64,000 nt of DNA from Candidatus Helarchaeota archaeon (GTDB lineage: Archaea; Asgardarchaeota; Lokiarchaeia; Helarchaeales; HEL-GB-A): the NCBI GenBank assembly GCA_013375455.1, contig JABXJT010000002.1:1-64000 (forward strand), written 5' to 3'. Positions 36,496 to 46,332 of the stretch are shown here, piece by piece. A model generated the notes under the pieces. That model saw only the letters and a list, made by a program, of their open reading frames with translations. It was not told the origin of the DNA and searched no databases. How positions within the stretch are numbered: position 1 is the stretch's first letter; each line of letters begins with the position of its first letter. The position numbers were made by a program, and so were the translations under genes.

Positions 36496-36833
36496 GTGTC
36501 TTCCTGAAGATCTTTTAATAGTTCATTAATTGAAGGGAATGAGGGATCATCCACGACTGTTAAAGTCCCACTCCGCCCCAAAGTTATTCTAGTGATGCCC
36601 TGAAATTCAGAAGTATATGCGTTTTTGATTTCTATAACTTGACCAACTTTAATTAAAAAAATTTGCCGTTGCCAAAGCGTTAAGGGAATTCTTCCGGAAG
36701 GATCTCCGAGCATTGCCTCGCTTACTTTCAACATTTTACCTCGTTTTGAACGGACTGTTCGTGGAGGTTGCATTCCCAATACGCGTGCTTTAACATCAAC
36801 TGTCATTCCTGGGCGAATCTCGCTTATTTGCAT
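36486..36833 (-). CDS. Single-stranded DNA-binding OB-fold protein (SOSS-B/hSSB1-like)
   Basis: A 115-residue single OB-fold protein. The pattern ISEIRPGMTVDVKARVLGMQPPRTV, then a basic loop, then VSEAMLGDPSGRIPLTLWQRQ and VGQVIEIKNAYTSEFQGITRITLGRSG is that of the RPA-like/SOSS-B family, which has one OB domain followed by a short acidic tail (LLKDLQEDTQT). It would bind ssDNA in repair or replication. It is followed on the same strand, 21 bases upstream, by a small membrane protein gene. Confidence 0.85.
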   Translation of the reverse strand: MQISEIRPGMTVDVKARVLGMQPPRTVRSKRGKMLKVSEAMLGDPSGRIPLTLWQRQIFLIKVGQVIEIKNAYTSEFQGITRITLGRSGTLTVVDDPSFPSINELLKDLQEDTQT

Positions 36834-36854
36834 CGTTCCACCGATTTAAAATTG

Positions 36855-37151
36855 TTATTTTGCTTCAGTTTTCTTTAATGCATCTGAAATCGGAAAATAA
36901 ATCAAGAATACTGCGATGAATGTAGCAGCTAAACAAACGAAGGGGATATAGACAAGCATCACTCCCCATACGAAGAGATAGATGAGCGTGGGGACAACCA
37001 TGAGTAATACGATGACTAACGTATATCTTTTCACTTTATTCAGGGTTTCTCTCAGGTCAGGATCAAGATAAGGGCTTTCTTCTCGTTTTTCACCTTCGGT
37101 TTCAATTCTTTTTTTCCGTTTCCATCCAGATTTATGAGGGCGGCGTTCCAA
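36855..37151 (-). CDS. Small two-TM membrane protein
   Basis: A 98-residue protein with a basic N-terminus (MERRPHKSGWKRKKR) and two TM helices (about 44-66 and 68-88) connected by a very short loop. No motif or family is recognised. It probably shares a transcript with the downstream SSB-like gene. Confidence 0.65.
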   Translation of the reverse strand: MERRPHKSGWKRKKRIETEGEKREESPYLDPDLRETLNKVKRYTLVIVLLMVVPTLIYLFVWGVMLVYIPFVCLAATFIAVFLIYFPISDALKKTEAK

Positions 37152-37253
37152 AATCTCTCACCATTATTTTATTTCTTTTTATTAACAACGCACTTCGTAT
37201 TAATAACCTTTATTAAATAGAGCTTCAATAGAATTCATGTCGAGGAATGTGAA

Positions 37254-37742
37254 GTGCCGCAGAAAAAACGCAAATCCAGTAAAAAGCGGAGAAAAATATC
37301 AAATAAGGGCAAGCTTGCTGATGAATTAATGCCCGAATCTTGCGTGCCCAACCAATATGATGATAATATTTCACTTTACGCGCAGGAGAATGTCGATCTT
37401 CTAGAAACCATTGATGGCATTGAGTGGGACCGTAATCAATTTCAACAAGATTTTCCGCATTTATCAGAAGAGTTACAGGATGCTAACCTCAATTATCCGA
37501 TGGATGCCGTTCGGTGGGAAGACGAAGAATGCGCTGAAGAAGAAAAATCTCCGCCTAGACATCCTGAAGAACCAACTTTAAACTCCTTGCTACGCCGTAG
37601 TAAAAGTGAAAAAGAAGCCATCGAAATCATCCGTTATCTTAAAAAACAAGGAGAACTCAGTCCTCGAGAGGCCACTAAACTTATTTCGCAAATAGAATCT
37701 AAAGGATTAAAAGCAGTTCAACGTAAATTAGGCAAAAAATAA
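37254..37742 (+). CDS. Conserved archaeal protein, DUF2095-like
   Basis: A 162-residue protein starting at GTG with a very basic N-terminus (PQKKRKSSKKRRKISNKGK), an acidic middle containing FQQDFPHLSEEL, and a C-terminal helical segment AIEIIRYLKKQGELSPREATKLISQIESKGLKAVQRKLGKK. The C-terminal pattern and the FPHL..EL box resemble the archaeal DUF2095 family. The basic head and tail suggest nucleic-acid or ribosome contact. Function is unknown. Confidence 0.7.
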   Translation: MPQKKRKSSKKRRKISNKGKLADELMPESCVPNQYDDNISLYAQENVDLLETIDGIEWDRNQFQQDFPHLSEELQDANLNYPMDAVRWEDEECAEEEKSPPRHPEEPTLNSLLRRSKSEKEAIEIIRYLKKQGELSPREATKLISQIESKGLKAVQRKLGKK

Positions 37743-37753
37743 CACATAAAAAG

Positions 37754-38950
37754 TTAAATTGCTGCATTTATTTTTACAATGTCGCCTTCTTTTAACTCAT
37801 AATTTTCTCCGAGTCGTTTCTTCGTTCGGGCATCAATTCCATTAATGAAATGCTTTTCAAAATCCGTATGAATCTTGCCTGCAAATCTACGTAGTTGGGT
37901 TCCTCGTTCTACTAAATAGACATCAGGGAGCACCCTACCATCTTTATCCGAATGAGTTTGGATATCAAAAACTGGATAAACCGGAATCATATCCAAAATT
38001 TCAAATACAACAATATTTAACACCTTTTGAACTCCGAGAGAACCGTGTTCAGAGAGCAGGGTTTTAAGATTATCTAAAACCTTCAATTCTTTCTCTGAAA
38101 ATTTGTCTTGTTGTAAAATTTCAAATTTATCCTTGCCTGGTTGATATTCGATTATATTTTTCTCTGCATAACGGCGGAGCCAATACTCTCCAAGAGCGCA
38201 GATTGGAACAATGATTTTTTGGAGTTCGTTTTTCATCCTTACGATGTTTTCCTTAGCTGGACCCAAGTCCATTTTATTTGCAGCAATGAGAATGGGTTTC
38301 GCAATAGCTAGCAATTCACCAACAAAGTGAATTAGTTCCGCATCGGACCATTTACTAGGTTTATCTGCGTTGACCTTACTTTTTTTGACAGCACTAAGGA
38401 TGTGCTTCCTTGTAATTCCTAATCCAGAGAGGCGATCCACCATTGTTTCTACAAATGATATTTTTTCAGCCTCGAGTTTACGGGTAAATTTTTGCCAGTC
38501 CCGCTTCACGATTTGACTGAACCACATCACGAGCTCGTGATCCAAAAATTCGATATCTTTCAGCGGATCCCAAGTTCCAGGTTTCACGCCTTGGCCTTCC
38601 GCATCGGTTCCACCAGCTGCATCGACCACATGGATTAGTGCATCCGCTCTTCTGAGGTCATCAAGAAATTTATTTCCTAATCCTTTTCCCTCCCATGCTC
38701 CTGGGACTAATCCCGCTACATCAAGTAGGTTTATGGGGATTAACCGAGTTCCATTCACGCACATGGAATTTTTTGGTTCACATTGTACTTCCAATTCCAT
38801 ACATGGACACTCAACGGCTACATATGCCGTGCCCGGATTCGGTTCGATGGTTGTAAATGGATAATTTCCTACTTTGGCAGTTGTCATGCAAGCCGCATTT
38901 AAAAATGACGTTTTTCCCGCATTAGGTTTTCCAACCAATCCGATTAACAT
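37754..38950 (-). CDS. ychF: YchF/OLA1-family GTPase with TGS domain
   Basis: A 398-residue Obg-type P-loop protein. G1 is GKPNAGKTS (7-15), switch region NPGTAYV, G3 DVAGLVPGAWEGKGLGN, and G4 NKMD. The C-terminal TGS domain (about 310-398) ends AKKRLGENYELKEGDIVKINA-like. Archaeal YchF proteins associate with ribosomes. An insertion with many Cys residues (CPCMELEVQCEPKNSMC, near residue 50-66) is typical of the archaeal branch. It follows a 248-residue membrane protein gene on the same strand by 8 bases. Confidence 0.93.
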   Translation of the reverse strand: MLIGLVGKPNAGKTSFLNAACMTTAKVGNYPFTTIEPNPGTAYVAVECPCMELEVQCEPKNSMCVNGTRLIPINLLDVAGLVPGAWEGKGLGNKFLDDLRRADALIHVVDAAGGTDAEGQGVKPGTWDPLKDIEFLDHELVMWFSQIVKRDWQKFTRKLEAEKISFVETMVDRLSGLGITRKHILSAVKKSKVNADKPSKWSDAELIHFVGELLAIAKPILIAANKMDLGPAKENIVRMKNELQKIIVPICALGEYWLRRYAEKNIIEYQPGKDKFEILQQDKFSEKELKVLDNLKTLLSEHGSLGVQKVLNIVVFEILDMIPVYPVFDIQTHSDKDGRVLPDVYLVERGTQLRRFAGKIHTDFEKHFINGIDARTKKRLGENYELKEGDIVKINAAI

Positions 38951-38958
38951 TTAACCGC

Positions 38959-39705
38959 CTATTTAATTCGATAAGGTGCAGTAGTTGCTGGTATTAATCC
39001 CTCGTAATCAGTGAGTATTTTCCATAAACAATATGCTGTAATGCAATAAATAAACCATGTAAAGCTCGTAAAGATGAGATAAACGGTGAAATCTGCTTGT
39101 ATGGGTGGACGAATCATAGGAAGAAATAAATTGATTAGCCATAGAATACCAGTAATTATTACCACGTATTTCAATGGCTGTTTTTGGCTATTAGATCCAA
39201 CGAGAACGAAGAAGAATCCAATAAGGAGACCAAAAAACAATAATGAGAAGGCTGATACTGTTTGTAAACCATAGTACAAGCTATTTATGATGACGCTTTC
39301 CTGAGTATATTGCAATGGATTTACAATTAAGACGACTGCAAAACCAATTGCTCCGATTATCGAGCCATCAACCTGAAAGATCCCTCCATAAATACCGCTA
39401 TTTCGTGTCATTCTTTTCCCTGCATAGTACAATCCCAACCCAAAAATGATTCCTAATATTTGCCACACTAAAAATGCTACACCTGTGACTTCAGGGGCAT
39501 ATGTGGCGTTGATCATGGTTGGATAAATATTGATGAAGAAATCGACGGGAATAAAAAACAACACTGCAAAGATACCAAGCTTAATGAATAATATAATTCT
39601 AAAATTCTTTTGCTGCTCAAATACTTCTTGTTCTTTCGCTAATCTGCGTCTTTCTGCCATTTTTCTCCGCTTTGCTAATCGTTTCCGTTTGATTTCATCT
39701 GCCAT
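38959..39705 (-). CDS. Multi-TM membrane protein of unknown function
   Basis: A 248-residue protein with a highly basic, Glu/Arg-rich cytosolic N-terminus (KRKRLAKRRKMAERRRLAKEQE) and about six TM helices spread over residues 35-235. No family motif is recognised. It appears to be co-transcribed with ychF, which starts 8 bases after its stop codon. Confidence 0.65.
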   Translation of the reverse strand: MADEIKRKRLAKRRKMAERRRLAKEQEVFEQQKNFRIILFIKLGIFAVLFFIPVDFFINIYPTMINATYAPEVTGVAFLVWQILGIIFGLGLYYAGKRMTRNSGIYGGIFQVDGSIIGAIGFAVVLIVNPLQYTQESVIINSLYYGLQTVSAFSLLFFGLLIGFFFVLVGSNSQKQPLKYVVIITGILWLINLFLPMIRPPIQADFTVYLIFTSFTWFIYCITAYCLWKILTDYEGLIPATTAPYRIK

Positions 39706-39810
39706 CTGCTATTATCACCCATTAAGATTATATAGGTTTAGAATCAATAAAATTATTTATTTATTTCCTTTATCAACTTACTTACATTTTCATTTGTAGA
39801 AAACCGGCGG

Positions 39811-42800
39811 ATGTTTATGGCAACCCTTTCAAGGATACGGTATTTCACGGCGTTGAAATTCGAGAAACCACTCTATGCGCTTGCGGCAGGTGATGTAACT
39901 GAGAACGGGCATGATGAAATTATTGTCGGCGCAGAAGATGGTGTCGTTCGGGTGTATAAGTATGAGAGGGGCGGTTTTAAAGAGATTTGGAGTAGTACAA
40001 AGCATTGGCAATGGATCGACCAAATAATACTTGCCGATGTCGATCAAGACTACTTTGATGAAATTCTCGTTATCATTGGTCGCCAGTTGATCATCTACAA
40101 GTATGAAGAACCGATCTTCAAAAAAGTTTGGGAATATGAAGCAAAGGCGAGAATTACCTCAGTGGCTGTGGCTGATTCTAATAATAACAAGAAAAAGGAA
40201 ATATTGATAGGCTGTTATGACGGAAGCCTCACTGTTTTCGCTCAAAAATATGAGGAATTATATAATTTTAAACCAGTTTGGAAACGGAAGCTGGAGGGTG
40301 AAGTCTTAGTAAGCGTGGCGGATGTAGATGCCGATACTTTAAATGAAATTGTTGTGGCAAATAAAAATAAAGTTAGAGTTTATCGCGTTATTGAGAAATA
40401 TCCCAAGAAAGAATCTTGGATTCATCAATTTCCAAATTATATAAAAAAACTCCTTACATTTGATTTAAATAATGATAAAAAAGCCGAAATCTTTTTGGCA
40501 ATGGATGATCACATCTTACGAATCTTTAGTCATAAGGACGGTAATTATTTCTCAGAAGACAACCAATATGGTTTTCAAGACGTAATAGCTGCACTCTCCC
40601 CAGGGAAAATTCAAGATAAAAATTTAATCATAATTGGCTCATTTGATGAAACTTTGCAGGGTTACCGTTCTGATGCAAAACTTTTTCAAATTGATTTACA
40701 TGAAAAATGCTTTTCGGCCGCAATTGCTGATATAGATAGTGATGGAAAACCCGAGATAATCTGCGGTGGAAACAATCTCTATATTTTCAAAGAAGAAGTG
40801 ATTCTCACGGTTCAAATGGATTACCCAATCTCCCTGCTTTCTGAAGATGAATTAACAATAAGCTATTATATAAGGAATAATCTACAGAATCGAGTTTATA
40901 ACATAGATTTTTCTAGCCTTGAATGGACTCCGGCCGTTCTCATCCTCACCGGACCAAGACCTAAAATTCCTCTTATTGAAAGTTATGGTAGAATGGAAAT
41001 CGCTCTGAATTTTCAACCTACTGAAGTCCAAAAAGTAACTCCAATAACATTCCCTCGTTATAAGATTCACTTTGAAATGAACAACCTGCAATTTTCACAA
41101 TTTATTCCGGAATTAAAAATCTACCTACTTCCAAGATTTTCACATATTGCACGATATTTTCTCTCGCGATGTGAGCGATTAAAAGGAACAAATGTCCCGC
41201 TAAATTCATTAGCCCATTTGATGGAAAAGGAACTGGGAAACATAGATTATGAGATAGAACGTATTGTCACCCAATTACTAGAACAAAAATACATTATGGG
41301 GTCTCTCGAGAATAGAATACTGTATATTCGCGATGTGGGCACGATACCCGAAGAAGAAAAAATCGTTACTCCTTCTAAAGCTATTGAACCCGTTCAGAAG
41401 CCCCTTTCTCCTGACTTATTAATAAACGCCCTTAAAAAAACTGTAGAGAAGAAAAAACGCAATTCCCTATCAGAACTAGCAAAACAATTTAATGTTGACA
41501 AGCAAAAGATTGAGAATGCCCTCAAAAAACTGAAATCCAATTTTGAAATCACCGGATTCCTTATCCCTAATGAAGAATTTATCTACATGACCCTACGAGA
41601 GATCGATTCTCTTGCAACCAAAGTAAATGAAACTCCATATATGTCCCTACAAGAACTTGAAGAACAATATGGCCTTTCCGAACAAGAAATCGAATATTTA
41701 TTGAATGATTTAATGAATGTAGGAAAACTTCATGGAGAAATTAGAAGAAAAGAAGGTATTGCGCGATTCATAACAATTAAAACACTCTCCGAAACTATCT
41801 TAACCATGTTAAAGAAGAATGGAAAACTAGTAATTTCAACTTATTCAAGAAAATCAAATGTTTCCATTCCCAAAGTTCGAGAAGCCATTCGTTCCCTCCT
41901 TGATTCTACGTTGCTAGATGGGCACTACACCTATAATGGAGCACTTTTTTATACGGAAGAAAGGCTTGAAAGAGACTTGCTGGAATTCTTACAGGCCTCA
42001 GAAACTGCAAGCATCGGATTAGTATCCATCACAAACCAATTTCAAATGTCAAAAGAAGTAATAACACTCATATTGAACAATCTTGTAAGTAAAGGAGTAA
42101 TTAGTGGATATATTTCAGAAAATACATTTTTTAAAAAGAGCTATGAAGAAGAGAAACTCCGCGATCTTTTTAATAAATATATTGATGCATTAAATATTAT
42201 CCATATTTTAGTAATTCATCAAGAAAGCGGAGTTACAGTTTTCTCTGAATCCTATATTTCTGATAGAATTGACCCAACGTTAGTTTCGGGAATGTTACAC
42301 GCCATTACCTCGTTCGGCTCTGAAATGGCTGGAGTAGAACTTGCTGGTCTCCGTCTACTTGAATACAAGGATTATATAATAACAATGAGCGACGGGGAAC
42401 TCATTCGCGCAGCTCTAATACTGAAGAGCGCTCCCTCCCAACGTTTATTTGAAAATTTAAAGCATTTTGTCCGCTTCTTCGATTCCCATTACCGTCTTCA
42501 TTTAGAGGACTTTAAAGGTTCGATTGACCCTTTTAAAAGTGCAAGTGCTCTTGTTGATGAGTATTTTGAAATCAGCTTGAACTTTCCCTATGAAGTCCAA
42601 GAAAAGGAAGTTTTTAAAAATAGGGATCGCCTCAGTGCTAATGAACTCGCGGTGATCACTCAAGCAAGAGGTATTGGTCGTCAGTTTTTACTTAAAAATT
42701 TACTAGAATCAATCAGTAAAGAGCTCTTAATCTCACAACCCGAAGCTTTCCTAATCATATATGATTTAAAAGACAAAAAAATATTCCAAGTTATCAAGGA

Positions 42801-42897
42801 AGAGCGGAAATGGTGCCCACACTGCGGGAGTATCATTCCTAAAACCGCAACAACCTGTCCCCATTGCCTCAAGAATATCGAGGATACCATACTCTAA
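39811..42897 (+). CDS. Beta-propeller/winged-helix protein with longin-like domain and zinc ribbon
   Basis: A 1028-residue soluble protein. Residues 1-330 contain at least six FG-GAP/VCBS-like propeller repeats (AGDVTENGHDEIIVG, ADVDQDYFDEILVIIG, ADVDADTLNEIVVAN, DLNNDKKAEIFLAMDD, ADIDSDGKPEIICGG). A beta-sandwich follows (about 335-440). Residues 450-780 hold several winged-helix units (SELAKQFNVDKQKIENALKKL; SLQELEEQYGLSEQEIEYLLNDL). From about 791 comes a longin/roadblock-like domain (HILVIHQESGVTVFSE; DPTLVSGMLHAITSFG), then a helical segment, and finally a zinc ribbon CPHCG ... CPHC (about 1005-1020). There is no signal peptide, so the propeller is cytosolic, unlike typical integrin-like or extracellular VCBS proteins. 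The C-terminal ~230 residues align throughout with the protein at 62223-62987. The architecture recalls BBSome and KICSTOR (ITFG2/kaptin) propeller subunits, by analogy only. Confidence 0.85.
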   Translation: MFMATLSRIRYFTALKFEKPLYALAAGDVTENGHDEIIVGAEDGVVRVYKYERGGFKEIWSSTKHWQWIDQIILADVDQDYFDEILVIIGRQLIIYKYEEPIFKKVWEYEAKARITSVAVADSNNNKKKEILIGCYDGSLTVFAQKYEELYNFKPVWKRKLEGEVLVSVADVDADTLNEIVVANKNKVRVYRVIEKYPKKESWIHQFPNYIKKLLTFDLNNDKKAEIFLAMDDHILRIFSHKDGNYFSEDNQYGFQDVIAALSPGKIQDKNLIIIGSFDETLQGYRSDAKLFQIDLHEKCFSAAIADIDSDGKPEIICGGNNLYIFKEEVILTVQMDYPISLLSEDELTISYYIRNNLQNRVYNIDFSSLEWTPAVLILTGPRPKIPLIESYGRMEIALNFQPTEVQKVTPITFPRYKIHFEMNNLQFSQFIPELKIYLLPRFSHIARYFLSRCERLKGTNVPLNSLAHLMEKELGNIDYEIERIVTQLLEQKYIMGSLENRILYIRDVGTIPEEEKIVTPSKAIEPVQKPLSPDLLINALKKTVEKKKRNSLSELAKQFNVDKQKIENALKKLKSNFEITGFLIPNEEFIYMTLREIDSLATKVNETPYMSLQELEEQYGLSEQEIEYLLNDLMNVGKLHGEIRRKEGIARFITIKTLSETILTMLKKNGKLVISTYSRKSNVSIPKVREAIRSLLDSTLLDGHYTYNGALFYTEERLERDLLEFLQASETASIGLVSITNQFQMSKEVITLILNNLVSKGVISGYISENTFFKKSYEEEKLRDLFNKYIDALNIIHILVIHQESGVTVFSESYISDRIDPTLVSGMLHAITSFGSEMAGVELAGLRLLEYKDYIITMSDGELIRAALILKSAPSQRLFENLKHFVRFFDSHYRLHLEDFKGSIDPFKSASALVDEYFEISLNFPYEVQEKEVFKNRDRLSANELAVITQARGIGRQFLLKNLLESISKELLISQPEAFLIIYDLKDKKIFQVIKEERKWCPHCGSIIPKTATTCPHCLKNIEDTIL

Positions 42898-42996
42898 TTT
42901 TTTTCATTCTCCAATTCAGTTATCAATATAGATAGATTTGAATAGCATTGTTATTTCTAAACTCTAGGTCAATGAATTATTGAGGCTATACAACGA

Positions 42997-43917
42997 ATGA
43001 AGCCAAAAGTACTGCTAGTAGATGGAATCCATCCAAATTGCGCATCTATGTTGCGTGAAGCTGACTTTGAGGTAGAAGAAATCCATCCCATCTCCCAAGA
43101 AGAATTAGAAGAAAAGATTCGTGTTATTGATGCCATAGTCGTGCGAAGTAAAACCAAAATTACAAAAGAATTGATTGAACTTGCAATAAACCTGAAAATG
43201 ATCGCACGAGCGGGGGTTGGCCTAGATACAATTGACGTGGAATGTGCTGAGAGTCACAACATTAGAGTAATAAATGCAGAAGAGGCTCCCAGTGTTACAG
43301 TTGCTGAACTTGTAATGGGCTTAATTATCACGCTTTTGCGTCACATAGCCATAGCTGATCACTTGATGAAGGAGGGGAAGTGGGCCAAATCCCGCCTTCG
43401 CGGGATGGAACTACGGGGGAAAACCTTGGGTATTATTGGCGCCGGACGTATAGGAATAGAAGTTTTGAAAAGAAGTTCGGCGTTCTTGATGAACCCAATT
43501 GTGTTTGATATCTCAGAAAGACAATTAGAAAAGGCTAAAAAATTAGGGGCCAAAGTCGAACCCAATCTTGATACCTTGCTACAAAAGGCTGATATCATTA
43601 CCATTCATATTCCGTTTACACCAGAAACTAAGAATTTGATCAATGCAGAAAAAATTAAATTAATGAAAGATGGTGCCTTCATAATTAATGCTGCCCGGGG
43701 GGGAATAGTTGATGAAAAGGCGCTTTATGACAGTCTAAGGGAGGGCAAATTGGGTGGTGCAGGATTGGATTGTTATGAAGAAGAGCCAGATCCAAATTCA
43801 GAATTGATCCATCTTCCCAATGTCGTATGTACTCCTCATATAGGTGCCTCTACCGAAGAAACGCAGAGAACTATTGCTTATATTATTGCGAAAAAAATCA
43901 TTAAGCACCTGAGTTAA
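42997..43917 (+). CDS. serA: D-3-phosphoglycerate dehydrogenase (short form)
   Basis: A 306-residue D-2-hydroxyacid dehydrogenase that catalyses the first step of serine synthesis. The NAD-binding motif is GIIGAGRIGIEV. Catalytic residues are Arg in NAARGGIVDEKAL, Glu in the YEEEP region and His in CTPHIGASTEE. The substrate-side segment VVRSKTKIT and ARAGVGLDTIDVE match 3-PGDH. It lacks the C-terminal ACT regulatory domain found in longer forms, so serine feedback through ACT is not expected. It converges on the Pop5 gene with 17 bases of overlap. Confidence 0.92.
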   Translation: MKPKVLLVDGIHPNCASMLREADFEVEEIHPISQEELEEKIRVIDAIVVRSKTKITKELIELAINLKMIARAGVGLDTIDVECAESHNIRVINAEEAPSVTVAELVMGLIITLLRHIAIADHLMKEGKWAKSRLRGMELRGKTLGIIGAGRIGIEVLKRSSAFLMNPIVFDISERQLEKAKKLGAKVEPNLDTLLQKADIITIHIPFTPETKNLINAEKIKLMKDGAFIINAARGGIVDEKALYDSLREGKLGGAGLDCYEEEPDPNSELIHLPNVVCTPHIGASTEETQRTIAYIIAKKIIKHLS

Positions 43918-44233
43918 GTTTTGACAAGTGTTTCTTTTTTAGTGCCTTAATGGTTCCTGAAACGCCTATCACGACAAATAAGCAGTTCTTGTCTTCAATT
44001 TTCCTGATGACCGCGAGAGCCGTCCGAACCATTTGTAATGCCTGCACGTTTGTTCTTATTATTCCATGATTGTTCTCATATTCAATTACCCATAAACCTG
44101 TTTGACTCGTCCCAAAATCCCCATATAATTGGAATAAATTCTTCCAAATAGCACGGATTAATTGCTTGTCTTCAATTTTCCCCTCTGAAATAATTTTAAA
44201 AAGAATATATCTTTGTCGTTCCTTATCTTCCAT
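43901..44233 (-). CDS. rnp2: RNase P protein component 2 (Pop5)
   Basis: A 110-residue Pop5 homologue, which forms a dimer with Rpp30 and activates the RNase P RNA. Family features are RQRYILFKIIS at the N-terminus, IRAIWKNLFQLYGDFGTSQTGLWVIEYENNHGIIRTN and LFVVIGVSGTIKALKKK. It overlaps the Rpp30 gene by 11 bases. The order eL15, RNA-binding protein, Rpp30, Pop5 is a conserved archaeal operon. Confidence 0.93.
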   Translation of the reverse strand: MEDKERQRYILFKIISEGKIEDKQLIRAIWKNLFQLYGDFGTSQTGLWVIEYENNHGIIRTNVQALQMVRTALAVIRKIEDKNCLFVVIGVSGTIKALKKKHLSKLNSGA

Positions 44234-44963
44234 TTTGCTCCCCTTCCTCTAGCGATACGACTCGGACACCGGCCATAATATAATTTGGGTCCTTGATCAT
44301 CTCTGCCTTTCGAACGAGTTTTTCAGGATGGAGGGACATTGCAGCGAAGGCATTTTTTTCAGGTATTTTTACAAGCCTTGCTAGAGCTGCTAATTCCCCT
44401 GGTGCCCTTAGTTCCCATTTTGATTTAGCCCCTGAGGTGAGGATGAAGGGCGCTTTCGAACGGACAAGCTGAACACAGCACTTACTCATGATTCTCATTA
44501 ATCTAGACTTTTGTATTCCCTCTCTTATCAGATTTTGAGTCGAAATTTCAATTACCGTTACATTTTCTCTTGCCATCTTAAAATGCGAATAATCAAGACT
44601 GCCAAATTCCTTTGGATCGGATAAGGATATGATATCAACCCGTTTATCTAAAATCGCATTTATGTATATGTTTTTTTCATCACTTCCACTTTTGACCGCA
44701 ATGAAATCGACACGATTACGAAGTTTTTTTACTTTTTCTTTCATATTATTGACCGAACGTGGGACTATCGTTGCTCTCGTGTATATTCCACATTTATCCT
44801 GGTATTGTTTTCTGAGTTGTTTGATGATCTTAGGGGCATTCTCTTCAAAATCTGCAAATCCCATACCTGAATACCCCAATTCAATCGCTAAATCGAGCAT
44901 CGTTTCGATTGCATCTTCCCCGGTTGAGAGCGATGAGCTTACACCTAAGTCGTAAAATTTCAT
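44223..44963 (-). CDS. rnp3: RNase P protein component 3 (Rpp30)
   Basis: A 246-residue TIM-barrel-like Rpp30 protein. Recognisable pieces are the N-terminal MKFYDLGVSSSL, LAIELGYSGMGFADF, VDIISLSDP and VRSKAPFILTSGAKSKWELRAPGELAALARLV. It is the partner of Pop5 in archaeal and eukaryotic RNase P. It overlaps both neighbouring genes slightly, which indicates translational coupling in the operon. Confidence 0.93.
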   Translation of the reverse strand: MKFYDLGVSSSLSTGEDAIETMLDLAIELGYSGMGFADFEENAPKIIKQLRKQYQDKCGIYTRATIVPRSVNNMKEKVKKLRNRVDFIAVKSGSDEKNIYINAILDKRVDIISLSDPKEFGSLDYSHFKMARENVTVIEISTQNLIREGIQKSRLMRIMSKCCVQLVRSKAPFILTSGAKSKWELRAPGELAALARLVKIPEKNAFAAMSLHPEKLVRKAEMIKDPNYIMAGVRVVSLEEGEQNGR

Positions 44964-45406
44964 GATTCAATCAATTCCATGTTTCGTAACAGTTCGGTCA
45001 TTTTCTCTAGCGTGGAAAATTTACGTGAAAATCCAATTCTAATTTTTACAACATCTTTCATTTCTTTTATCTTTATTTTACCCTTAAACAATTCTTGTTT
45101 CCCAAAGCGTAAATAAAAGTTGCCTTTATCAACTCGACGTTTTAATGTTTGAAAGAGATATTGCTTGTCTGAGTCCATTAAATGTTTGGCAATATATTCA
45201 ACGATTTCCTTTGCATCTTGATCATATTTTGCTCGAACAATTGTAATAGGGTTATGATAAACACCTCTAACCTTCTTTATTAGAAAGTTATCTTCTGTAG
45301 TAGGTAAGTTTGAAGGAATAATATTTTTAATCGCAATAAATACTTTCTCAATATCTTCCGTTGCTTGAATAAATGCTTCGATTTCGATTTCTTTTATTTC
45401 TTTCAT
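44960..45406 (-). CDS. RNA-binding protein of the PF01877 (DUF54) family
   Basis: A 148-residue protein between eL15 and Rpp30, where archaea carry a small RNA-binding protein of the PF01877 group, sometimes called exosome-associated. Typical segments are IEAFIQATEDIEKVFIAIKNIIP, RGVYHNPITIVRA and KRRVDKGNFYLRFGKQELFKGKIKI. The combination of context and the NP-rich loop supports the assignment. Its exact role is not established. Confidence 0.85.
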   Translation of the reverse strand: MKEIKEIEIEAFIQATEDIEKVFIAIKNIIPSNLPTTEDNFLIKKVRGVYHNPITIVRAKYDQDAKEIVEYIAKHLMDSDKQYLFQTLKRRVDKGNFYLRFGKQELFKGKIKIKEMKDVVKIRIGFSRKFSTLEKMTELLRNMELIES

Positions 45407-45513
45407 GCTTATCTTGTTTTATTTTTGCTAAAATAATTATTCGATAATTATCTTAAGTTATTCTCCTTTTTGTAAGCATCAAAAACTTATGGGAAAAAGA
45501 AAAAGAACTCTAA

Positions 45514-46104
45514 TTATTTTCCGCGATGCCGATGCTTTTTAATGGATGGCCGTAATTTTTCGGCTCCTCTTCCTTTATTATAAAGCCCACGCCCTTTCTT
45601 CCCAGCCCCAGTTAAGCCACGATGTGCTCGCTTCTTCTGAATGGGGTCGCAAATCCAGTTGATGCGTGGATCATTCTTTATTACCGGATGATGCGGGTCA
45701 ACCAGGATGACTTCGTGCCATTTCCAGCGCCCATCGCGCCCAACTGGGTAGCTATTGAGGACTTCCATGTTCGGAAATTTTCGTTGTACGCGTTCTTCAG
45801 CAATCCATCGAATGCTCTTCTTTGGCGTATGTTTACGCACTCCCATTTTCTTAGGTTTTCGTCCACGTTTCGGGCGTTGTTTTCGCCGCCCACCACGTCG
45901 AACCCGGGATCGTGCGATGATGTACCCTTGCTTTGCCTTATATCCAAGACGGCGTGCGCGATCTAAGCGGGTTGGGTGCTCTACTCGAATAATTGTCGGC
46001 TCTCGCCGCCATTGCATCAAGCGCTCCCACATGAGTTGTTTCAATGCGCCCTCTGGCTTATTCGTCCAAGTTTCTGCCATGTACTTATATGCTGACTTCG
46101 TCAT
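45514..46104 (-). CDS. rpl15e: Ribosomal protein eL15
   Basis: A 196-residue, very basic eL15. Family sequences are [116 protein letters not shown] and the [18 protein letters not shown]-terminus. It heads the RNase P operon on the minus strand. An AT-rich AAATTTTTAAG sequence 50-65 bases upstream is a plausible TATA element. Confidence 0.97.
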   Translation of the reverse strand: MTKSAYKYMAETWTNKPEGALKQLMWERLMQWRREPTIIRVEHPTRLDRARRLGYKAKQGYIIARSRVRRGGRRKQRPKRGRKPKKMGVRKHTPKKSIRWIAEERVQRKFPNMEVLNSYPVGRDGRWKWHEVILVDPHHPVIKNDPRINWICDPIQKKRAHRGLTGAGKKGRGLYNKGRGAEKLRPSIKKHRHRGK

Positions 46105-46332
46105 TTGTCTATCAACTGTACCCTGTAAAAATCGTGTTGAATTATGACAATCTTGAAAAACTTAAAAATTTTCCCATTAATATAATGATTGGGAAAAATG
46201 ATTCCGCCGCTCCAATCTGAAAAAACTGATGATGATCTCGCGACGAGAAGATTTCCCAACCAATCTTGCTGCCAAATTTAAAAAAGATGAACCACATCTC
46301 CTTTTTATTACACATTACTAAGGATGTAAATT

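Noticed and set aside
46190..46270. Possible box C/D guide RNA (ATGATT ... CTGA ... TGATGAT) between eL15 and the nitroreductase gene
   Set aside because: Box-like strings are present, but a proper terminal D box and a closing stem are missing and the spacing is wrong, so I do not call it.
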